Assembly: GCF_003999975.1 (NCBI RefSeq) | Contig: NZ_RJAC01000006.1 | Location: forward strand, 62,001 to 126,000 | DNA from: Actinoplanes solisilvae | GTDB taxonomy: Bacteria; Actinomycetota; Actinomycetes; Mycobacteriales; Micromonosporaceae | Reading direction: 5' to 3' | DNA length: 64,000 nt | Shown here: positions 17,290 through 25,437 of the stretch, one piece after another | Layout of the letters: each line of letters begins with the position of its first letter | Position numbering within the stretch: position 1 is the first letter of the stretch | Translations under genes and position numbers: made by a program | The notes under the pieces: generated by a model | The model's input: only the letters and a program-made list of their open reading frames with translations | The model's database searches: none | Told to the model about the DNA's origin: nothing

Positions 17290-18228
17290 CTAGAGGCCCT
17301 GGAGGAAGGCGACGCGATCCGCGAATGCGCTCTGTGCGACGCGGGACGCGGGCGCGAGTTGGTCGAAGCCGTGGAATGCCCCGGGGCGTACGCAGAGGTG
17401 CACGGCCACGCCGTGTTCCATGAGGCGCGTGGCGTAGGTGACCGTCTCCGCGCAGAAGAGATCCAGTTGACCGACCTCGAGGTAAGCCGCCGGCAGATCG
17501 TGGAGTGAACCCGCGCGGGCGACGGAAGCGGAGGCAGGCACGTCGTCGGTGCCGTATTTGTCGCCGAGGTAGGCCCGCCAGCCGGTGATGTTGTCGGCCA
17601 CCGACCACGCAAGAAACGGCTCGACCGCCGGGTCGGCAACTGCAGTACGGTCATCGAGCATCGGATAGACCAGGATTTGCGCCGCTAGCGGCCCGATCCG
17701 GCGATCGCGACAGACCAGCGCCGTCGCTGCCGCGAGACCACCTCCGGCGGAGTCACCCATCAGCGCGACGCAAGCCCCGGGTACCCGCTCCGCAGCGTGC
17801 TCGATTGCCCACTGGACCGCGGCGATACAGTCTTCGACCGCTTTTGGGAACGGCGATTCGGGCGCCAGGCGGTAATCGACCGCAATCATCGCCACCCCGG
17901 CCTCCAAGGCGTAGCGGCTACAGACGTGGTCGTAGCCGTCGAGGCTTCCGGCGATAAGACCACCACCGTGGACATAGACGACAAGTGCGTTCGGCAGGTT
18001 CTCTGGCTTGTACAGGCGCAGCGGAATGGTATGCCCGTCCGAAGACGGCACGGTGAAGTCCACAACCTCGATGTGGTCGTCGGGTGTGTTGGCGGCAGCC
18101 AGTCCGGCGTAGAGAGCGTCGATGTTCGCCCGTCGCGTCTTCCAGTCATCAACAAGCGGCGGCGTGGGTGGGACTGCGGCTGCGATCGCGCTGGCGGCCT
18201 CGAGAAGTTCGTTGTCGATGTTGAGCAT
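17290..18228 (-). CDS. HSL-family alpha/beta hydrolase (esterase/lipase)
   Basis: A 312-residue cytosolic esterase of the hormone-sensitive-lipase group. Visible are the oxyanion motif HGGG (87-90), nucleophile Ser160 in GDSAGG, Asp256 in GQLDLF and His286 in GAFHGFD, a complete triad. Start ATG 18228 follows AAGGA. It is the first gene of the minus-strand unit and reads away from tetR. The gap upstream holds a long inverted repeat that contains two operator copies. Confidence 0.9.
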   Translation of the reverse strand: MLNIDNELLEAASAIAAAVPPTPPLVDDWKTRRANIDALYAGLAAANTPDDHIEVVDFTVPSSDGHTIPLRLYKPENLPNALVVYVHGGGLIAGSLDGYDHVCSRYALEAGVAMIAVDYRLAPESPFPKAVEDCIAAVQWAIEHAAERVPGACVALMGDSAGGGLAAATALVCRDRRIGPLAAQILVYPMLDDRTAVADPAVEPFLAWSVADNITGWRAYLGDKYGTDDVPASASVARAGSLHDLPAAYLEVGQLDLFCAETVTYATRLMEHGVAVHLCVRPGAFHGFDQLAPASRVAQSAFADRVAFLQGL

Positions 18229-18342
18229 GCAATCCTTCAAATCTCCAGTGAGAAATTTGTCCCGTCCGGTCGCGCTCTTGCGGGGGCAGTCAGCCGGGAC
18301 TCGTCTGCTTCTCGCAGAGCGGCCGTTCGTGCACTCCCACAA

Positions 18343-18389
18343 GACACGTACAACGTACGTAACCATGACTTGCGTACGTTGTACGTGTC
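18343..18389. promoter_or_regulatory. Double TetR operator: 17-base inverted repeat
   Basis: GACACGTACAACGTACG (18343-18359) is repeated in perfect inverse at 18373-18389 around a 13-base spacer. Each arm contains a smaller palindrome, ACGTAC-AAC-GTACGT (18346-18360) and CGTAC-GTT-GTACG (18373-18385). A minus-strand TTGACA (18391-18386), facing the esterase, overlaps the right arm. This arrangement suits two repressor dimers shutting a divergent promoter. Confidence 0.75.
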
Positions 18390-18470
18390 AAGTGATGTGG
18401 AGCACCCAGGGTCCGGATGCCGGCCCGGTGCGACGCAACCAGAGCGCATGAGGCCGGAGTAGGGTCAGAT

Positions 18471-18485
18471 ACGTACGCCGTACCT
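18471..18485. promoter_or_regulatory. Third copy of the TetR operator
   Basis: ACGTAC-GCC-GTACCT matches the half-site spacing of the double operator with one mismatch. It lies 18 bases before the tetR start codon, where binding would give autoregulation. Confidence 0.6.
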
Positions 18486-18503
18486 AAGTCAGGAGTTGTC
18501 AGC

Positions 18504-19157
18504 ATGAGAGCCCGTTTCACCCTCGCTGACATTCAGCAACACGCCTTGGCGATCGTCGACCGGGACGGTCTTGTCGGGCTCACCATGCGCTCACTCGCGG
18601 GGTCCCTGCAGACGGGTGCTATGACTCTCTACAACTACGTGGACAGTCGCGAAGCCCTTGAGGAACTCGTGGTCGACGCCGTCTCCGCCCTCGTCGAGAT
18701 ACCGGAGCCAACCGACGATTGGCTGGCCGACACACGCGCGGTGGCCACCGCCCTGTGGCGAACGTTCCGGGCGCATCCGGCAGCCATCCCGCTCGTACTC
18801 ACCCGCCGCACCTCCTCCCGCGCCAGCCTCGCCCCGGCCGAGGCGCTCGCGGCAGCGCTCGCGCGCGGAGGTCTGGACGGCGTCGATCTGTTCGTCGCGT
18901 TCCGTACCGTCTCGGCGTTCGTCATGGGCATCGCGCAGAACGAGCTGGCCGGTCGGCTATCGCACGAGAAAGACCCCGCCTCAGCTGCCCAACGGATCGA
19001 AGGGCTTACACAGGGCGTGCTACCCACTCTGGCGGAACTAGCTCCAATCGGCGCCGCGTTCACAGGCCAGGAATTTGAGCGTGGACTAACAATCATCCTC
19101 AACGGCATCCAGCGCACGCCCCGCCCGGCATCCAGCCGACGGACGCCACATGTGTGA
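18504..19157 (+). CDS. TetR family transcriptional regulator
   Basis: A 217-residue repressor with an N-terminal helix-turn-helix (about 5-50, with LTMRSLAGSLQTGAMTLYNYV) and a C-terminal helical domain resembling the TetR_C (tetracycline-repressor-like) type. ATG 18504 has AGGAG 8 bases upstream; the frame is open 29 codons further up but passes through the third operator. Divergent transcription from the esterase/SDR unit and three matching palindromes indicate it represses that unit and itself. Confidence 0.9.
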   Translation: MRARFTLADIQQHALAIVDRDGLVGLTMRSLAGSLQTGAMTLYNYVDSREALEELVVDAVSALVEIPEPTDDWLADTRAVATALWRTFRAHPAAIPLVLTRRTSSRASLAPAEALAAALARGGLDGVDLFVAFRTVSAFVMGIAQNELAGRLSHEKDPASAAQRIEGLTQGVLPTLAELAPIGAAFTGQEFERGLTIILNGIQRTPRPASSRRTPHV

Positions 19158-19261
19158 GCACCTGATCTTGCTGATAGTCGGCGCGTAGCTCGGGCCACCC
19201 TGACCGGGGTTGCGGGCGTGCCCTTTATGGCCACTCGGTCAGCGGCGCCGCTTTCGGTCTG

Positions 19262-19289
19262 GATTAAACGATCATCACATCGTGTAATC
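19262..19289. repeat. Orphan inverted repeat
   Basis: GATTAAACGAT (19262-19272) and ATCGTGTAATC (19279-19289) pair at 10 of 11 positions around a 6-base spacer, in an AT-rich island between tetR and the antitoxin gene. It could be an operator or a mobile-element end; the remaining parts of 19158-19446 show nothing else. Confidence 0.5.
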
Positions 19290-19409
19290 AAAGTCCGTCA
19301 TGCTGGGCGCCCCGACTGCGGCCCATCACCGATGTAGCGATGCTGGCCTGCGATCCGGACATCGCGGGCACGGCGGGCGTGGACCGGCGGTGTCACCTGC
19401 CTCCTTCGC

Positions 19410-19425
19410 GTAGTAACATTGCTAC
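19410..19425 (+). promoter_or_regulatory. Candidate antitoxin operator
   Basis: GTAGTAACATTGCTAC is an imperfect palindrome (12 of 16 positions symmetrical) and contains a TAACAT that could serve as a -10 box, 21 bases before the antitoxin start. Phd/YefM antitoxins commonly autoregulate from such sites. Confidence 0.4.
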
Positions 19426-19446
19426 ACGTGTTTGGAGGTGGGAACT

Positions 19447-19704
19447 GTGACGGTCACCAGGTTGTCGAGCCGGGAATTCAACCAGGACACGGGGCGAGCC
19501 AAGAACGCGGCTCGCAGCGGACCGGTCTTCATCACTGACCGGGGGAGGCCGGCGCACGTGCTGCTGACGTTCGAGGACTACGAGCGGCTGACCGGTGGCC
19601 AGGAGAGCATTGTCGACCTTCTCGGCTTGTCTCCGGATGAGGCTGACGTCGAGTTCGAGATCACCGCGTCGCGCGATCTGGCCCGGCCTGCGGACCTGAC
19701 CTGA
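19447..19704 (+). CDS. Phd/YefM-type antitoxin
   Basis: An 85-residue protein. The N-terminal DNA-binding part matches the Phd/YefM pattern (LSSREFNQDTGRAKNAARSGPVFITDRGRPAHVLL read in pieces, then FEDYERL), and the C-terminal acidic tail would bind the toxin. GTG 19447 lies 8 bases after GGAGG; a TTG at 19432 overlaps that site. The stop overlaps the toxin start (A of TGATG), so the two proteins are made together. Confidence 0.9.
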   Translation: MTVTRLSSREFNQDTGRAKNAARSGPVFITDRGRPAHVLLTFEDYERLTGGQESIVDLLGLSPDEADVEFEITASRDLARPADLT

Positions 19705-20138
19705 TGTTTCTGCTGGATACGAACGTCGTCTCCGAGCTGCGCAAGGCCAAGGCGGGTCGGGCTGACTCCAACGTCGTCGCGTGGGCGGCAGGTGCTGCGG
19801 CCAGCAGCGTGTTCGTCTCGGCGATCACCGTTCAGGAGTTGGAGATCGGGGTTTTGCTGGCCGAGCGGCGCGATCCGGCGCAGGGTGCGATCCTGCGCCG
19901 TTGGCTGGAAGCGCAGGTGCTGCCCGCGTTCGTCGAGCGGATCCTCCCGGTCGACACCGCCGTTGCGCGGCGCAGCGCTACTCTGCACGTTCTTGATCCG
20001 CGGCCCGTTCGTGACTCGCTGATCGCGGCGACCGCCCTCGTGCACGGCATGCCGGTCGTCACTCGTAATGTGGCCGACTTCGCGCCCGCGGGCGTTGAGA
20101 TCATCGACCCGTGGCAGCCCTTTGACGAGGGTGCCTGA
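19704..20138 (+). CDS. vapC: VapC/FitB-type PIN-domain toxin
   Basis: A 144-residue PIN-domain ribonuclease. The acidic metal-binding residues are in place: Asp5 (LLDTNVV), Glu45 (VQELEIG), Asp104 (PVRDSLI) and Asp125 (NVADF). The length and the WQP-like end are normal for the FitB branch. It is translationally coupled to the Phd-type antitoxin. It would cleave RNA when free and be silenced in the complex, which also represses the promoter. Confidence 0.92.
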   Translation: MFLLDTNVVSELRKAKAGRADSNVVAWAAGAAASSVFVSAITVQELEIGVLLAERRDPAQGAILRRWLEAQVLPAFVERILPVDTAVARRSATLHVLDPRPVRDSLIAATALVHGMPVVTRNVADFAPAGVEIIDPWQPFDEGA

Positions 20139-20301
20139 ATCGCATTCCCGGTCGCGGCCGAAGAGCCGAAAGCGGTTCGCAGGCGTGGCGAGCTGTGTCT
20201 TCGTCTGGGGTCGGGATTCTCGGGGCACACCTGCGGGCCACGCAATTCCGGGTTCGACTCCGAGGGCTTTCTTATTCTGCCAACTATGGTCCATCAGTCA
20301 A

Positions 20302-20333
20302 AAGGCCAGGTCACCGTTATGGTGCCTGGCCTT
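20302..20333. terminator. Strong hairpin terminator
   Basis: AAGGCCAGG-T-CACC pairs with GGTG-C-CTGGCCTT around a GTTAT loop, a 13-pair stem with one bulge. It lies 160 bases after the toxin stop and probably ends that transcript. Confidence 0.65.
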
Positions 20334-20369
20334 CCTCGTGGCCGGGGTCTTCGAGCAGCCGACCGGCCC

Positions 20370-20625
20370 TTACTGGGCCGATGACCGTGACCTGGTCGAC
20401 GGCGCGGTTGTTGACCCGTGGGCCCAGCGGTGAGTCGCGAAGTCCTTCTCGATGTCGCCCCAGCTCGGGTGAGTCGGCGATCAGCCAGGCCAGCTTCGAC
20501 GAACACCAGTTCGGAGCCCTGAGCGCGGTGGTCTTTGAGGTGTCGGATCGTGGCGAAACGGTCGCTCAGGGTCGTGGGATGACCGAGAGTGAAGGGTAGC
20601 GAGTCAGACCGGTCCGTGGGGTGGC
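20370..20625 (-). pseudogene. Frameshifted remnant of an unidentified gene
   Basis: On the minus strand three coding-like segments follow each other in different frames: SLPFTLGHPTTLSDRFATIR and HLKDHRAQGSELVFV, then KLAWLIADSPELG, then DIEKDFATHRWAHGS ending at a TAA (20372-20370). Together they read as the C-terminal part of one protein with two frameshifts. I cannot name the family. It suggests decay of a gene beside the toxin-antitoxin pair; sequencing error is a less likely reason, given two shifts close together. Confidence 0.35.
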
Positions 20626-20628
20626 CCG

Positions 20629-21243
20629 ATGACGCACGATCCTCAGACGCAGCGCCAGGCCGATCCGCGGCCTCGGCGCCGGGCGCCGCTCAACCCGTTG
20701 CTGACGGTGTTGCTCGCCTGCGGCGCGGTGGTGGTGCTCTTCTTCGCCGGGGTCGCCGCGCAGCAGATCAACAGCGGCGAGGTGCCGGCCGCCGCCGGCA
20801 CGGTGAGCAGCCCGGCGCCCACGACCAAGCGAACCACCAAACCGCCGCCGGGGCTCGGGGACGCCGTGCGGGACGGCAAGTTCGAGTTCGTGGTCACCAA
20901 GGTCGACTGCTCTCGTACGGAGGTCGGTCTTGAGCATTTCGAGCGGACCGCCGACGGCAAATACTGCGTCGTCAGCTTGAGGGTGCGGAACATCGCCAAG
21001 GAGTCGCAGTACTTCCTCGGCCACGCGCAGAAGGCGTTCGACGCGGCCGGCAAGTCGTACGGCAGTGACGAGATCGCCGGTGTCTACGCCAACCGCGATA
21101 CCCAGACGTTCCTGCAGAAGCTCGATCCGGGCGAGCGGGTGACCGGCAAGCTCGTCTTCGACGTCCCGAAGGCGGTCAAGCTGACGTCGTTGAAGCTGCA
21201 CGATTCCCTGCTCTCGGGCGGAGCCGTGATCGACCTGCGGTGA
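20629..21243 (+). CDS. Membrane-anchored DUF4352 protein
   Basis: A 204-residue protein. A short basic N-terminus precedes one membrane helix (about 23-46), then a Thr/Pro/Lys linker and an extracellular beta-sandwich domain (about 80-204). Features such as YCVVSLRVRNIAKESQYF, a GERVTGKLVFDVP strand and two cysteines are typical of DUF4352. Proteins of this type are common exported proteins of unclear function. ATG 20629 is 43 bases after the previous stop region; no link to the next pair is evident. Confidence 0.75.
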   Translation: MTHDPQTQRQADPRPRRRAPLNPLLTVLLACGAVVVLFFAGVAAQQINSGEVPAAAGTVSSPAPTTKRTTKPPPGLGDAVRDGKFEFVVTKVDCSRTEVGLEHFERTADGKYCVVSLRVRNIAKESQYFLGHAQKAFDAAGKSYGSDEIAGVYANRDTQTFLQKLDPGERVTGKLVFDVPKAVKLTSLKLHDSLLSGGAVIDLR

Positions 21244-21397
21244 AGGATATCGATCGGGGGAATCTCCGAACCGGCACAAGTGAGTTTCCCCTGGTGACCG
21301 GCTTGCTCTGAAAAGAGGCGGACAATCTCGCTCTCGCCGTGGGCCCGGCCGCTACGACAATGCCGAGCGTCCACGTTCGCGCTATCGAGAGCAGATC

Positions 21398-21775
21398 ATG
21401 GCTATTCACGAGGAGCCCGGCCGACCGCAGTACTTCCAGAACGTCGCCACCGGCAACGCGCACGTCGGCGTCCAGATGGGCCAGAACACCGGAACCGTGT
21501 CGGTCCATCAGGCCTCCCAACCGGGGTACGTCGAGCTCGACCGTCTCGTCCGAGCGCTGCGCCAGGCCCACCGCGACGGTGCGATCGACGCCGGCACGCT
21601 GTCCGACTCGGAGCACGAGCTCGAGGTGACCCGGGCGGCGCTCGCCGAGCCCGGCGACGAGGGCCGCGGCCGAGCGAAACGAGCCTTGCAAAGGGTCGCG
21701 GGCATGCTCGACGGCGTCGCCGGCCTCGGCGCGATCATCGGATCAGCAGTCGCAGCCGTCGAGGCCCTGTCATGA
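21398..21775 (+). CDS. Small protein with amyloid-like N-terminal motif and hydrophobic C-terminal helix
   Basis: 125 residues. Residues 19-38 carry the pattern GNA-x-VG-x-Q-x-G-x3-G-x3-V-x-Q, which is repeated with identical spacing in the next protein. The central V-Q-M-G core resembles RHIM/BASS-type amyloid signalling motifs. Residues 44-90 are charged and helical, and the last 25 residues are hydrophobic and glycine-rich (about 100-124), possibly membrane-active. No catalytic domain is seen. The stop overlaps the next start as ATGA. I infer that this is a small partner or effector; no family name can be given. Confidence 0.75.
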   Translation: MAIHEEPGRPQYFQNVATGNAHVGVQMGQNTGTVSVHQASQPGYVELDRLVRALRQAHRDGAIDAGTLSDSEHELEVTRAALAEPGDEGRGRAKRALQRVAGMLDGVAGLGAIIGSAVAAVEALS

Positions 21776-23841
21776 CCGTGCCGTGGCAGCAGGGCAATCA
21801 GGCCGACGGCAACGCGACCGTCGGAGCTCAGATCGGCACGCTGCACGGAAACGCGTACGTCTACCAGACCGCACCGACCGCCACCCCCGAGGAACAGTTC
21901 CAGGTCGCGGTCAACTACTTGCAGGGCGGCTCACCGGGCGAGGCGCGCCGCCGCATTCACGAGGTCGTCTACGCCCACCGGCTGAGCTCGGCCGAGGTCG
22001 CGTACTTCTGGGCCCTGTCGGTGCTCAGCGGCCGTTCCCTGGCCGGCCTCGGTGATCAGGACTTGGAGCAGCTCGAGCAGGCGTTCGCCATGGCCGGCCA
22101 GCACGCCAGCGGCCGGTGGTGGCGCGGTTCCGCGACCCTGCGCACCCTGGTCTCGGCCCTGCTCGGGAACGGTCCCGAGCCGCTGGACCACGCTCTGCGT
22201 CAATACAGCGAGCTTGAGTACGCCCTCCGGCAGGACATCGAACGGCACCTCAGCCTGATCCTGTCCGGCGTCGCGCAGGACTACATCGAGAGCTTGAACG
22301 CCCAGCAGATCCGCATCGATCGGGTAGGCGACGACCGTACGGTGCGTGTGCCGAAGTTCTTCGAGGCCGATCCCGCCGAGCCGGTCGCCAAGGTCGCGCG
22401 GCCGGCGTCCGTCGATGCCACCTGGCTGCCGCTGCTCGGCGGTGGGGCGCTCGCGCTCCTCGGTGCGGTGGTGCTGGCGTCGGGGGTCGGAGCGTCCAGT
22501 TCGGTGGCCGCCGTCGTGGTCTTCCTGCTGCTGGCCGGCGGCGCCTACGCGGTGATCCGGCGCGGTTCGGAGCGTGCCCTGCTCAACCGGTGGCGAGCGG
22601 CGCGCGAGGCCGAGTTCACCGCCGGGACGCGAGCACCGTTCAGCGGGCCTGGCGGCGATTCGTTGCCCCGCACGTTCAGCAAGACCATCGATGAGTACGT
22701 GGCCCGCGCCTTCGCCGAGCAGCAGCCCACCGATCAGCCCGCCCGGGACGAGTTCTGGCGGGACACGTACGGCCTGCGCACCGCGCTGCACGCCGATCTC
22801 GTCGACCTGTACGGCCTCAGGGGTGTGCGCGCCGAGGCGGTCCGCTGGCTCGTCTTCCATCACGCCGAACGGATCGGCCGGAAGTGGCAGGCCGGCACCC
22901 TGGACGACTTCCGTCGCCGGTACAGCCCCGCGGCGTTCCCGCCCGCCTTCCTCGGTGGCCTGGCCGCGCTGGCTCTGGCCGGCCTGATCGTGCTGCTGAC
23001 GTTCAGCGCGACGACCGCGTGCCTGCTGGTGGTGGCCGCGCCGATGCTGTTCTTCGGCGGCCGGTTCGCCCAGCAGGGCAGCCTCACCCTCTACGGCGAG
23101 CGGCGGCGTATCGCGGTCGACAACGCCGAGTTCGCCGAACGATGGAACGCCGAGATCGAGGCTCATGGGCGTTGGACGGCGTGGCTGGCCGACCGGCCCA
23201 CCGACGTCGAGATGGGCCGCTGGCTGAGCCTCGACCTGGCGTTCTTCAAGCGCGAGGTGATGGGCGACTACCGCCTGACCAACCGCGACCTGCTCACTCA
23301 CCTGTCGCTGACCGAGGCCGCGCCGGGCAGCGAACGGGCCCGCGACGTGGGTGGCCCGTTCCGCCACTCGGCCTACACGGTGCTGTTGTTCCTGCTCACC
23401 GAGGGCGGCGTCCGGCAGGTCCGGGTGCGCCTCGACACCGCGACCGGCAACTTCTCGGCCGAGCGCCGCACCACGTTCCGCTACGACGCGATCGGCTCGG
23501 TGCAGGTCAGCGAGGTGGGCCTGCGCCAGGACGACGGGCATCTCGGACAGAAGATCGTGACCCGGCAGGTCTTCCTGCTGGCCCTAGTCAACGGGCAGAG
23601 CATCCAGGTGAAGCTGGACGACTTCGCCGACGAGTCGATCGCCTGCCTGTGGGAGAACCCCGAACGGCTGGCCGAGCTGGCCCTGGACGCGTCCGGAGTG
23701 ACCAGCGCACTGCGGGTGCTCGAGGCGATCGCCGCCGACGGCCGTGACTGGATCGCGCTCGAGCGTCAACGCCTGCGGCGACGGATCCCGAGCAGCCGGG
23801 TCGGCACGATCTCCCAGCGAGGGCTGGACAGCGCCCCGTAG
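21772..23841 (+). CDS. Multi-pass membrane protein with amyloid-like N-terminal motif
   Basis: 689 residues. Residues 13-32 carry the same 20-residue motif as the upstream gene (10 identities, core A-Q-I-G, then H-G). A TPR-like helical region follows (about 38-130). Two hydrophobic pairs (about 218-262 and 390-430) predict four membrane helices. The charged loop between them and the long C-terminal domain (about 440-689) are soluble, with a beta-rich part at about 535-640. No ATPase, protease or nuclease motif was found. Coupled translation with the small motif protein suggests they act together, perhaps through motif co-assembly at the membrane. Confidence 0.75.
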   Translation: MTVPWQQGNQADGNATVGAQIGTLHGNAYVYQTAPTATPEEQFQVAVNYLQGGSPGEARRRIHEVVYAHRLSSAEVAYFWALSVLSGRSLAGLGDQDLEQLEQAFAMAGQHASGRWWRGSATLRTLVSALLGNGPEPLDHALRQYSELEYALRQDIERHLSLILSGVAQDYIESLNAQQIRIDRVGDDRTVRVPKFFEADPAEPVAKVARPASVDATWLPLLGGGALALLGAVVLASGVGASSSVAAVVVFLLLAGGAYAVIRRGSERALLNRWRAAREAEFTAGTRAPFSGPGGDSLPRTFSKTIDEYVARAFAEQQPTDQPARDEFWRDTYGLRTALHADLVDLYGLRGVRAEAVRWLVFHHAERIGRKWQAGTLDDFRRRYSPAAFPPAFLGGLAALALAGLIVLLTFSATTACLLVVAAPMLFFGGRFAQQGSLTLYGERRRIAVDNAEFAERWNAEIEAHGRWTAWLADRPTDVEMGRWLSLDLAFFKREVMGDYRLTNRDLLTHLSLTEAAPGSERARDVGGPFRHSAYTVLLFLLTEGGVRQVRVRLDTATGNFSAERRTTFRYDAIGSVQVSEVGLRQDDGHLGQKIVTRQVFLLALVNGQSIQVKLDDFADESIACLWENPERLAELALDASGVTSALRVLEAIAADGRDWIALERQRLRRRIPSSRVGTISQRGLDSAP

Positions 23842-23874
23842 AGAAGCACCCTGTAGAGAAGCACCCTGTAGAGA
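23838..23874. repeat. 15-base tandem repeat at a gene end
   Basis: GTAGAGAAGCACCCT occurs twice and then as the 7-base start of a third copy. It spans the stop codon of the membrane protein (TAG in the first copy) and ends directly before the stop of the convergent HerA-like gene. Every copy contains a TAG. Confidence 0.85.
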
Positions 23875-25428
23875 TCAGCGCCGGCGACGAGCCGTACCGA
23901 AGATCGAACGTACGATCTCGCGGCCGGCCGAGATCGCGGCCGACTTCAGGGTGTTGCGAACCGTCGGGTTCTTGAGCGCCTTCTCCAGGAACGAATCCTC
24001 GGAAGGAGGAGCGGAACGAGGGGCGGAATGAGGGGCGGAAGGGCGAGAGGGGGCGGGCGCGGGAGTTGCCGGTGGGGGCACGGCGACCTTGGCGAGCAAC
24101 ATCTCGTACGCCGACTGGCGATCGACCCGCGGGCCGTAGCGGGCCAGCAGCGGCGATGCCGCCACGATCGCGTCGGCGATCGACGCGTCCACCTGGGCCA
24201 TCAGCGAGCGCGGTGGCGGCAACCGGGTCCACGCCACCGGTGTCGGCGCGCCCCGCTCCGAGAGCACGGTGATGATCGCTTCCCCGGTTCCGAGCTGCGT
24301 GAGCACTTCCTCCAGGTCGTACCCGGATTTGGGGAACGTCGAGACGGTGGCCTTGAGCGCCTTCGCATCCTCGGGCGTGTAGGCCCGCAGCGCGTGCTGC
24401 ACCCGGTTGCCGAGCTGCGCCAGCACGTCGGAAGGCACGTCCTTCGGCGTCTGGGTCACGAAGAAGATCCCCACGCCTTTCGACCGGATCAGCCGTACGG
24501 TCTGGGTGATCGCCCGCAGGAAATCCTTGGAGGCGTCGCGGAACAGCAGGTGCGCCTCGTCGAAGAAGAACACGAGGTTGGGCTGGTCGACATCGCCGAC
24601 CTCGGGCAGATCTTGGAACAGGTCGGCCAGGAACCACATCAGGAACGTGGCGAACAATTCCGGCTGGTTCTGCAGGTTCGGCAGTTCGAGAATGCTGACG
24701 ACGCCTTTGCCGTCGGGCGTCGTACGTAGAAAATCGCGGGTGTCGAACTCGGTCTCGCCGAAGAAGTCGTCGGCGCCCTGGTCGGCGAAGGCGATCAGTT
24801 CGCGCAGAATCACCCCGGCGGTCGCCTTGGACAGTCCGCCCAGTTCGGCCAGTTCAGCGGCCCCGTCCGGCGAGGTCAGGTGCTGGATCACCGCCCGCAG
24901 GTCGGCCAGGTCGAGAAGCGGCAGCGCGTGCTTGTCCGCGTAGTGAAAGACCAGACCCAAAGACGATTCCTGTACGTCGTTGAGCCCGAGCACGCGAGCG
25001 AGGAGTGTCGGCCCGAACGACGTTATCGTCGCGCGCACCGGGACGCCCTTGCCGTGCCCGCCGAGCGCGAAGAACTCCACCGGGTAGGAGGACGGCGCCC
25101 ATTCGTACCCGATCTCGGTCGCCCGCTGCGTGACCTTGTCGTTGGGTGTTCCGGGCGCGGCCATGCCCGACAGGTCGCCCTTGATGTCGGCGAGGAACAC
25201 CGGGACCCCGGCCGCCGACAGTTGCTCGGCCAGCCCCTGCAGCGTCTTGGTCTTGCCGGTGCCGGTCGCCCCGGCCACCAGCCCGTGCCGGTTCACCATC
25301 GACAGCGGGATCCGCACCCGGGCGGTCGGGTCGCAGCCTGGCCCGGTCACCAGGGCGCCCAGTTCGAGGGCGGGGCCGGTGAACGCGTAACCGGTGCGGA
25401 CGGCGGCCGCGAGGTCGTTCTCACCCAT
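23875..25428 (-). CDS. HerA-like/DUF853 ATPase (YjgR type)
   Basis: A 517-residue cytosolic P-loop ATPase of the FtsK/HerA superfamily. Walker A GATGTGKT is at 53-60 and Walker B VFFFDEAHLLF mid-protein, with a DUF853-type body (EFFALGGHGKG, RVLGLNDVQESSL) and a Ser/Pro/Ala-rich tail before a conserved basic end. The family has an unclear role; members are proposed to act on DNA. Start ATG 25428. It converges on the membrane protein gene with only a short repeat between, and is followed upstream by a small membrane protein on the same strand. Confidence 0.9.
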   Translation of the reverse strand: MGENDLAAAVRTGYAFTGPALELGALVTGPGCDPTARVRIPLSMVNRHGLVAGATGTGKTKTLQGLAEQLSAAGVPVFLADIKGDLSGMAAPGTPNDKVTQRATEIGYEWAPSSYPVEFFALGGHGKGVPVRATITSFGPTLLARVLGLNDVQESSLGLVFHYADKHALPLLDLADLRAVIQHLTSPDGAAELAELGGLSKATAGVILRELIAFADQGADDFFGETEFDTRDFLRTTPDGKGVVSILELPNLQNQPELFATFLMWFLADLFQDLPEVGDVDQPNLVFFFDEAHLLFRDASKDFLRAITQTVRLIRSKGVGIFFVTQTPKDVPSDVLAQLGNRVQHALRAYTPEDAKALKATVSTFPKSGYDLEEVLTQLGTGEAIITVLSERGAPTPVAWTRLPPPRSLMAQVDASIADAIVAASPLLARYGPRVDRQSAYEMLLAKVAVPPPATPAPAPSRPSAPHSAPRSAPPSEDSFLEKALKNPTVRNTLKSAAISAGREIVRSIFGTARRRR

Positions 25429-25437
25429 AGCCGCACG

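Noticed and set aside
20240-20275. tRNA-like 3' end (GGTTCGACTCC followed by a terminator-like hairpin) as an attachment-site remnant
   Set aside because: The bases that would form the T-stem (CCGGG and CCGAG) do not pair, and no acceptor stem or anticodon arm can be folded upstream.
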